In this document: positions 13,231 to 20,916 of the stretch, one piece after another
Numbering within the stretch: the first letter of the stretch is position 1
How the letters are laid out: each line of letters begins with the position of its first letter
NCBI GenBank assembly: GCA_033439795.1
Contig: JAUTDP010000007.1
Coordinates: 2,480,001-2,544,000 of the forward strand
Source of the DNA: Sordaria brevicollis
Lineage: Eukaryota > Ascomycota > Sordariomycetes > Sordariales > Sordariaceae
DNA length: 64,000 nucleotides
Direction of reading: 5' to 3'
Program-made: the position numbers and the translations under genes
Notes under the pieces: model-generated
Told to the model about the DNA's origin: nothing
Databases searched by the model: none
What the model saw: the letters and a program-made list of their open reading frames with translations, nothing else

Positions 13231-13499
13231 CGAAAGAGGGGGGTTTTTAGCAATTTGGTATTATTATATAAATAATTACTAATTTTAATTTTAATATTAA
13301 TTTTAATACTCTTTAATACTTTAATACCTTTTTAAATATTTAATATTATAATATAATAAAACGTATATATATTCCTTATTTCCTATTTTCCTTCCTACTT
13401 CCGCCCAATTATAATATTTATCTCCTTTTATTTTATTAATTCGGTAATATATATTTATTTATAATCTTTATTATTATCGATTTTATTTATTATTAATTT

Positions 13500-14458
13500 C
13501 GCATTTTTGTAGTAACTACGGATCTATAATATATACGTACTTATATTGAACGCTACTTTCTTTAAAAAGTTTATAAAATCTACGTCCGGTATATTATTAT
13601 TACCTTTATTACGGTATACCCGTTTAAATTACCGTTTAAAATTATTAAAATATATTTTAATAGGATTAAATTTAAAAGAGTACGGTAATAAATATTATAA
13701 TAGAATACCCTTTTAAATATACGCTTACTAAAATTCAATTCGAAGATATTATTTAACGTTATTTATTATTAAAATATTATTACGCCCGGGAAAAGGATTT
13801 ATTTTTAATAATACCCTTTTTATTATTTAATCCTAAAATTCAATAAAGTTTATTATACCTTAAAATATTAATAAATCGAATATACCGTTAATATTAATAA
13901 TAGAGAGGAAGTAATACCGCTTACCCCTTTTAAACCGGTTAAAAACTATTATAATAGCGCCTTTAAATATTTAACTAATATAACGAACTCTATCCCTTCG
14001 ATTTATATTAAATTCGTTATAAAAAACGAATATTTCTATAATAAATAACGATATTTTACTAAATTAATTTATAATTAATATAAGGGATTATTACGCTACT
14101 TTTATATAGAGTCTTTTTTTCTTCTATTTATCCTATTGTAAATACTTTCGTACAATCTCCTTCGAAATATAAACGTCGTATTCATCGGCTAGGAAAGTAC
14201 AAATCTTATCGAAGTATAAATCGGGCTTTATAATAAGAAACTCTATAACCTTTTATATATATTATTAATATAATATCTATTAAGCGGGCAATATTATTAT
14301 ATATATTTTAAGTACTTATATTAGAAGTTTTTCAATATTCTATAGTATTTTAGCTAATATAATATACTTGCTAATATTTATTAAATTTCGTTTATACTTC
14401 TAAATAATTTTTATAAATATATTAACCGCTATAACGACCTTATTTGGGTATTCGCCAT
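13500..14458 (-). pseudogene. RIP-dead Tc1/mariner-type DD34E transposase
   Basis: On the minus strand an ATG at 14458 opens a frame with helix-turn-helix-like content. After one frame change near 14240 (an intron or an indel) a transposase core follows: KPDLYFDKICTFLADEYDV, then FVFYNEFNINRRDR (near 14.02 kb), NPFPGRNNILIINN (near 13.78 kb) and LLPYSFKFNPIK (near 13.66 kb). These align with the F-x-DE, (V/M)DNA and PPYSP-x-xNPIE signatures of Tc1-like transposases. Thirty-four codons separate the second and third catalytic positions, the DD34E spacing. All three acidic codons now read Asn, Asn and Lys, each one G-to-A transition away from Asp, Asp and Glu. In-frame TAA/TAG codons are frequent. 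At about 320 codons the relic is of normal length for the family. Confidence 0.75.
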
Positions 14459-14683
14459 TTACTAGCATTACATTAATTAACGCCTTTTAATTAGTATTTA
14501 AATAACGAACTATATCGATTGCAATCGAAAATTGAATAAAAAACAATGTAAATACCAAAGATTAATAAAAGCAATATTACCGCATCGATATATCGATTTT
14601 TTACAGCAATTATAGCTAATTTTCGATGGTAGACGACCTATTTTAGTTGTATAAATGATAAAAAACGACCAAATGGCCAAAAA

Positions 14684-14750
14684 GTATAGTTATGTGCGGT
14701 ATGCACACACCCCCTCACGCCAAGACTGTCAAAGTGTTTGAGTTCGGGAA
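14684..14750 (-). repeat. Right terminal inverted repeat of RIP-mutated element
   Basis: Reverse complement of the left repeat, ending GAGTTCGGGAA at 14750. Just outside it (14755-14766) lies GGGTTAGGGTT, one and a half telomere-type units, probably by chance. The repeat ends 250 bp before the start of the next gene. Confidence 0.9.
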
Positions 14751-15000
14751 CACCAGGGTTAGGGTTGCACTCTACAATGGTTGCAATCCCGAGGCCGGTC
14801 ATTCTGCCGTCTTGGTCCGCCCGAAATTGGAAGCTCACGATAGCTTTAACATCGGCAACTTATTTACCCCTCTCTTTCCATCTCATGGTGTCGCAATCGC
14901 GATAGTAGTTTCCCAACCTCTATTGCGCGCTGACCCAGGCTTCTTTCGCCCGCAACACCCTCGACGAAGCGCAAGCTCTTTACCTACACGAACCACAACA

Positions 15001-16227
15001 ATGGGCTGGCTTGGTGGGTGGTTCGGGGGCAGCTCCAGCAGTGACGAGTCAGACCCCCTGGGGAAGCTCGATCCCAAGCTCCGCGAGTTCCTTGCCCGGG
15101 AGTCCCCCGTCAAGTACACGACTCAGCAGGAGCAGGAACAACGACAGCGACATTCACAGGGGCCTACTACACCAGTGCAGAAGGCCCCCGTACAGGCGAC
15201 AGCGACAACCACAACGAAAGAAGTCCAATTAGCGACCGAACAGGCCCAACAACAAGAACAACAACAAACCGAAAAACCAGGCGTACCACAAGCCTCCCTC
15301 TACAAAGATGGCCGCTACGCCCACCTGTGGAAGACGTACCGGCCGCAGTACGAGATTGAGAACGAGACCAAGACGGATCACGAGAAGCTGATGGACGTGC
15401 TGGAAGGGTTCAAGCAGCGCAAGGAGATGATCGGCAAGGCGGCGCTGGAGAACTGCGCCGAGGAGCAGTACGATTGGAACAACTGCATGAAGAACGGCAG
15501 CTGGACGGAGCGGGCGACCATGTGCCGCGATACGGTGAGGAAGTTTGAGAGGTGCTATAATATGCAATCGGTATGTTTGTTGATTTCTATATTTTGTTAC
15601 GCTTGGGTTTGTGTTGTTGTCGGAGTAACGATGTGTTGATAAGGGACCCTGTTCCTTGTTTGTATGAGCAAGGGTGTGGAGTTTCTGGGGTTCATTTGTT
15701 TGTTATTGTTCTGCTGTTGCTAACTACGTAAACTTCCCTTGCTACAGAGACTCCTAAAAGCCCTAGGCTACCTTCAAACCTACAACCGCTCACCCGAAGT
15801 AGACGAGGACATCCAGATGCACGCCGACGCTTTGTACCACAGGATGCTCGAGCAAGAAGCCGAGATTGAGAAAGCCAAGGCCGAGGGTAGACCAGTCCCT
15901 GCATTCCCTTCACTTTTCGAAACCCATAAACATCCCACCAAAATGTCTGCTCCTCAGGCCACGACAGAAGCCGGTGGAAAGGATCCTTATGAGCCAAGCC
16001 AGGAGATTGTGGACTCGTGGCAGGATAAGTTGTCCCAGCTTCCGGAGACGGATCGGATGGCGGAAGAGGAGGCGCTTAGGGCTGAACACAGGGCTAAGAT
16101 GATGATGGCCAAGAATCTCCAGGAGTTGTGGAATGAGCAGTCGAAGGAGAGAGAGAAACGCAGGTTGGAGGGTAAGGAGACTATTGGAGACAAGATCAAG
16201 CGTGTGCTTGGTACTCCGGATTATTAG
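15001..16227 (+). CDS. Twin CX9C (CHCH-type) protein
   Basis: Two exons, 15001-15570 and 15748-16227, with a 177-bp intron (donor GTATGT, acceptor CTACAG), encode 349 residues. The N-terminus is MGWLGGWFGGSSSS, followed by a Gln/Thr-rich low-complexity linker (about residues 40-95). Then come SLYKDGRYAHLWKTYRP and a cysteine pair motif: C-x9-C (CAEEQYDWNNC) and a second C-x9-C (CRDTVRKFERC), the twin CX9C signature of proteins oxidised in the mitochondrial intermembrane space. The C-terminal half is a charged helical region and ends IKRVLGTPDY. Relatives in fungi include Emi1-like proteins (early meiotic induction), but that link is tentative. The frame is open upstream to 14692, running into the transposon repeat; the ATG at 15001 is preferred because it starts the conserved MGWLGGWF motif and lies outside the repeat. 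Confidence 0.75.
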
Positions 16228-16584
16228 AGAGCGTTGGCTTTGTTGGGAGGTGTTGAGGAAAAGAGACGGGCGGGAGGGATGCGACATAAGAACAGAACCT
16301 CGGATGTAACAGTACGACTCAAACAATTAGATGTAGATAAGAGAGTTTGACACAGAAACGTGGACTTTTCTGGGATTGGGGACGTGGTGCTGAGAAGTTT
16401 TGAGTCAACTAAGGCTCAACCTCTACCTTAGTGTCGGGAGATAGGTATCGAGGCATGGTTGGAAAAACCATCGATGTGGGCATATATACCTGATTCCCGT
16501 CAACGTATGCACAACAGGTTCATATCCGAGAGACGTCTCATCCCCGTAGTATCGCTATGCCATTGATGCCATAAACCAAGCCCA
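16228..16584. other. Convergent intergenic region
   Basis: About 360 bp between the converging 3' ends of the twin-CX9C gene and the kinetochore gene. Nothing else is recognised. Confidence 0.4.
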
Positions 16585-19017
16585 CTACCTGCCCTCTAAA
16601 ACACTTGCCGCTCTCTCCAGAAAGGCATTGAACTCCTTGATCTGCTTTAATGTCCCACCTTCGTTACCCTTGTTGCATACCTCACCGGATATCCTGCTAA
16701 TGAGGAACTCCAGATTCGCCAGGTCTGCCATCTTCTGCTCAGATGGAGACAGTTCGGGAGCTGCGTGACCTCTTTCCACCGCGAGGTCTATGTCATGCAT
16801 GGCAGAAGAGAGGGAGATGTGTCGCTGGTTGCAAGAAATAGGGTCAGTAAACAGAGCAAGCAATAACCGAAAATAATGAGTCAAGAAAAGAAAACTCACC
16901 AAAGCCTCCTTACTATCCACCTCATGCTTTATTCGAATAGCATCCATCCTCAATGAAACTTGATCTCTCTCGGCGCGTATCCTCAGGATCTCCTCTCTCA
17001 GCCCCAGCTTCTCCTTCTGCACCACTTTTACCCGTTTGCGCAAGGCGTGCAGAGTATCGAGCGCGATGGTATGTTCTAGCAGCCTGGTCCTCAGCTCTTC
17101 CTGGAATGCCTCCATGGTCCGAAACTTGGTCTTGAGTTCCCGCTTTGTTGCTGCGTCATCGGCCTCTCGAGCTCGTTCCTCCAGCCTGCCTAGGAACCCT
17201 GCGATAAGACCCTCGCATAGCTCGGAGAGGACGTCGATGGCGTTGACACCAGCTCTGTTCGCAAAGGGAATCTCGGAGTCGAAAACTCCGGCGGCACCCA
17301 GTTCGTCGGGGCCATCACTGGCTCGGGGAGGTTTTGTAAAGCGCTGGACGGTAATTGGAACGGCCTCCCCTCTTTCGCCCTTTTCTCTGTCCTCTCTCCC
17401 ATCTTTGTTGGCTGGTTTCCTGCCCTTCTTCGGCTTGGGTGGATTCTGGGCCGTAGGCTTGCGATTTGCGGCTGCCTTTTGTTGTCTTGGTTGTTTCTGC
17501 GGTACCTGGGGATGGCTCGGTTCGGGAGTTGGTGACTTTTGAATCCTTTCCCTTCGTATTTTGGACTTCGCCTGTTGGATCGTGTCCGCTGGCTCAGCTT
17601 GTTCGGCTCGTCTGCGGCGTCGCTTTGGCTGAGGCTCCTCCTCGGATGGCCTTTTCTCTGGCTGCGGGGAGGGCGAAGGAAGAGCTCGTCTAGGACGTTT
17701 TCGGCTGGTAGGTTTTGCGGCCTCCTTGTCGCTAGTTTCCTGTGCCTTTTCGCTCTCGCCTTCCTGGCCCCTGTCCTTCCCTCGCCGTCTGCTTGTGCGC
17801 TCTCCTTCAACATCCTTGTCCTGTTCAAGCCCAGCCCCGCGCTTATCTCGTTGTTCGTCTCCTTCCTCTGACCCAGTATTTCCTTCCTTTTCGGTTCGGC
17901 TTTGCGGCGCTGGCTTTGACGGCGAGGGCTCTTCGCCCAGATCTTGACTCGCCACACTTTCAGGCGGACTGCTACCAGAGAGCCTTGTGCTCCTCCTCGT
18001 TTCAGCCGCTACCCTCCTAGCAGCAAATAGATCCCCGCTCTTCCGTGAAGCCGCACGCTCAAGCGGTGAAGATTGCTCCGGTACATTTTCAGTCCCATCG
18101 TCCAAGTCCTCCAGAACCCGCTGGAGTAATGCGCTGGACCCATGAACTGCGCTCCCAGGTTTGCCAACCTGTAATGGCCGCCGTCTTCCGCTTCCAGGAG
18201 CATCAGCCGGGCTTTCGTCTACTTCTTCCGTCAGAGCTGTCGGCGAAACATAGCGAGGACGGCGATGTGATTTCGATGCGCTGCCTATTGGTGGTGGTTG
18301 TAGCTGCTCGGGTGACTTCAACTGCTGATGTTCTTGTGGCTGAGCTGGGCTAGAGGGCCTCTCTACTCCCGATGATATCGCACCCTCTTGCTCCTGATTC
18401 GACTGCGTGGGAGAAGTGCGTTGTAAACCAGAGGACTGTTCTCGAGTTTGTCGCTCATTGACGACGGAATGCGCCTCTGTGTTGCCGTGCGCAGAAGGTC
18501 CGATCGTTTCGGGGGAGCGAGGCTGGGCAGACTTGGTTGAAGGGCTCGTACGTCGAGGTTGTGACGGCTGAGCTTGTGTATGTATTCCCGCTATTGATGT
18601 TCCTGATTGGGGGCTCCTGGGACTCCTTTTGGCAGACGTATTCGGCGCTGGTCGTGTCGACACCGGCGCAACTACAGGCTGTTCCTCCACCGCAGGAGAC
18701 GGAGCAAGAGCCGTATCTGGCGATTTTGTTGGCGAAGACGCTTCATCGTGACCTGTGGGTCCCTCCGACGATGGCTCCTCTACGGGTAAAGGAATTTCGA
18801 AGTTGAAGGAGGTATCGGCAACCTGATGAGAACTGTTTGGACTTTATTAGCAATTGGGCGACGCCTTTTCACAGCCACCGCGCGATGCAGAATGCTTTGT
18901 ATAGCCAACTTACTGCGCCCCGCGCATGCGCTCTTGCATGCGCTCCTGCCGACCTTTGCTCAGGTCAGTCTATCACCAACTGAAGCATTTTGGACTGAGA
19001 GGCTTACTGGTCGCCAT
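16585..19017 (-). CDS. Probable inner kinetochore protein, CENP-U/Ame1 (Mis17) family
   Basis: Proposed exons: 19008-19017 (ATGGCGACCA), 18914-18945, 16900-18822 and 16585-16824, giving 734 residues. Residues 1 to about 470 are disordered and rich in Pro, Ser, Arg and Glu, with repeated KRPRR/GRK basic patches. The conserved part begins at about residue 495 (INAIDVLSELCEGLI in general form) and continues as a long coiled coil (TKFRTMEAFQEELRTRLLEH, LGLREEILRIRAERDQVSLR). It resumes after the last intron with AMHDIDLAVERG. This arrangement matches fungal Ame1/Mis17 (CENP-U), part of the COMA inner kinetochore complex linking centromeric chromatin to the outer kinetochore. The last intron (16825-16899) is 75 bp with no stop, so it is invisible as a frame break. 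The two tiny 5' exons keep frame but are the least certain part: the large exon has no ATG before an upstream stop. Confidence 0.65.
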
Positions 19018-19707
19018 GGCTTCGGAAAAAGGAGTCAATCCTCGACCGAAGCGGATCACATTCTTAGGTGGACGTAGAAAACGTGTCGGGTTCCCGCCAA
19101 TAATCCGGGGCGGCACGGGATTGATGATAGCAAAAAGAGAAGCTTGGATTGTCGCGGGAGTTCAATTGATGACATTGCTTGAAACGCGCTGGATAGGTAC
19201 AATTGACAGACGCGACAGTGAGGTGCACGGCTTGGCAGTGGATGCGCTGGCAGGTTGCATCCCCGCAACCGCCAAGCTTTCAGAAGCTGCGCCTGCGCTT
19301 TCCTCCCGGGGAGTGGCTGTTGCCAAGCCTTTGACCCCTGAAGACCTTCAACGGCAGTTCAGCCTCAAAGTCACAGCAAAACCACAACTCAAACATCGAC
19401 ATCCTCAAAGGGACCGGCATCGGATGATGACGATTCTCTCAACGTTTATGCCTCTTTACTTAGCGAAAGTGCACCGTGGCTCTTTTATGGGGAAGACTGT
19501 GCAATTGTTTGAATACGGCGCGGGTCTCTCTCTGTTCCGTTATTCATCTAATCCAACCCCTCTCCTCAGTCTAAGAACCTGCTTAACTTCTCTTCATCGT
19601 CTTCTCTAGAGTATCAATTGTATTTCCCGCTGCCACTTTCCTTCATTGTGCCGTCAACTTCTTGGGCACCCACTCCATTTTTACCTCGTCAAAGACATGG
19701 CTGCAAA
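19018..19707. other. Intergenic, promoter side of kinetochore gene
   Basis: Contains the putative promoter of the minus-strand kinetochore gene and the 3' flank of the LicD gene. An open + frame (19016-19609) starts inside the same GCCATGGC palindrome as the kinetochore ATG, but its translation shows no family features. Confidence 0.35.
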
Positions 19708-20916
19708 TCAATTAGCTTGTGAAGCAGTCTTCGACGGGAAGATGGCGTGTACATACTTCTCGTACTCTTTCCCGGTAAGTGCCCAGTCACCGTACTCTTT
19801 CATGAGCAACTCTTTATAGCGGTACGGGACCTTGGCCGCAGTTCCCTCGAATATCGTGTCTCGCAAGGGGAAGATGTACGTATCCTAACTCATCTTTAGT
19901 GACCGTCTTCCCGTTGTTACTCTTCAGTGACATGACAAACTTACCCGAAACTCGTGTCCGTCTTTGCAGCTCATCATCCCCTCTCCTGCCGGATGCGTCA
20001 GGTTATACCGAGCAGCTGTGATGTCGATAAACAATCCGGAGTCGGTGTCGATCCACCTGGCGTCGATGACATTCATCCAGTCCGACCGATCTCTGTTTGC
20101 AAAGTTCGGGTTGACCTCCAACATGTATTTCCGACCGGCTGGTAGCCGCGGCGTCTTGAAGTAGAAGACGGACATGTTGTAATAGGTTGCTAGGAAGTAT
20201 ATACTGGGCTCGGTCAGCTGTACGTCGACATCCGAGTCCCACGGCATGATCTGTGTATATGTCAGTTCCAGCGACCGTCACGAACGAAACCCACTGCGAC
20301 TGGTAGTACCTGCTTGTTCCACCACCATCCCAGCAGGCTACCGTGCATAAGCCAGGTCTCGATGCCTAGGTCTCTCATTGTTTCTAGGAATGTTCGAACG
20401 AGATTTTTCAACGCTGCCTTTTGTTCTTGGTAGCCCAGCGGCTTATCGGCGAACCTGCTCGGCACGTCAGTATCGCAGTAAGATGCGGCTGTCAGACATG
20501 ACGTGGTACTTCTTACCGGTCATCGTAGTGTGGGTTAAAGCTACACATTGATCATAGGTTAATGGACGACCATTATCATATGTCTGCCACAAGCGGTGTT
20601 TCTCTTACTTTGACTCATCTGTTTCGTACGGTCAGTGTTCTTTTCTCAGTCCTGTACCACTTTCAACCCAGGTAGAAGTCTGACACTCGACAGCTCCAAA
20701 GGCAAGCTCTTCGAAATTCCCGATGTCTTGCCTATGGCTGTTTATTGCTTGGTGGGCTTACATACGGAAATATTTCGAAGGAGGATCGACCACTTTCCCG
20801 CTCATATTACCACGGTCCGTCGTGTCCAGTATCACACGGGCATCTTGGGACTCCAAGGGGACGGATGTGCCGAGGGAAGAAAGCGCCGCCACAACGAATA
20901 GTTGACTGAGGAGCAT
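19708..20916 (-). CDS. LicD-family protein (fukutin/Mnn4-like phosphotransferase)
   Basis: Six exons: 20766-20916, 20609-20618, 20517-20540, 20310-20454, 19945-20250 and 19708-19884, giving 270 residues. A signal peptide (MLLSQLFVVAALSSLGTSVP) starts the protein. Exon 2 is only 10 nt, yet it is needed to rebuild the family motif KYFHE, and exon 3 (24 nt) continues NPHYDDRF. The core follows: ETWLMHGSLLGWWWNKQ and IMPWDSDVDVQ (about residues 93-122), where the DSDVD acidic motif is the LicD/nucleotidyltransferase-like metal site, then DARWIDTDSGLFIDITA and DTYIFPLRDTIFEG. LicD-type proteins transfer phosphocholine or sugar-phosphate-linked groups to glycans; the fungal members are linked to mannosylphosphate addition in the secretory pathway. 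All five introns have GT-AG ends and the phases agree. The substrate is unknown. Confidence 0.85.

Larger units (their letters stand above)
10277..14750. mobile_element. RIP-mutated Tc1-like DNA transposon with 67-bp TIRs
   Basis: A 4.47-kb block bounded by inverted repeats (10277-10343 and 14684-14750). Inside the repeats the sequence changes abruptly to A/T-rich DNA in which CpA/TpG is almost absent while TpA and CpG are plentiful; this is the signature of RIP, which converts CpA to TpA in repeated DNA. Two relic reading frames face each other: a long one on + (about 10.44-13.2 kb) and a Tc1/mariner-type DD34E transposase on - (about 14.46-13.5 kb). The inverted repeats themselves are hardly mutated. 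No TA duplication is visible next to the repeat ends (left flank ...CAACCA, right flank CACCAG...), which is odd for a Tc1-type element. The element is certainly dead. The size, 4.5 kb, is large for this superfamily. Confidence 0.85.

Noticed and set aside
16825..16899. Reading straight through this segment as kinetochore coding sequence
   Set aside because: It has GTGAGT, a CTGAC branch and a CAG end, is hydrophobic unlike its surroundings, and is 75 bp (a multiple of three), so it is better explained as an intron.
18926..19609. Open frame of 227 codons on + opposite the kinetochore 5' exons
   Set aside because: No domain, no compositional bias like a protein, and it overlaps a better-supported gene start on the other strand. 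Kept only as a question about antisense transcription.
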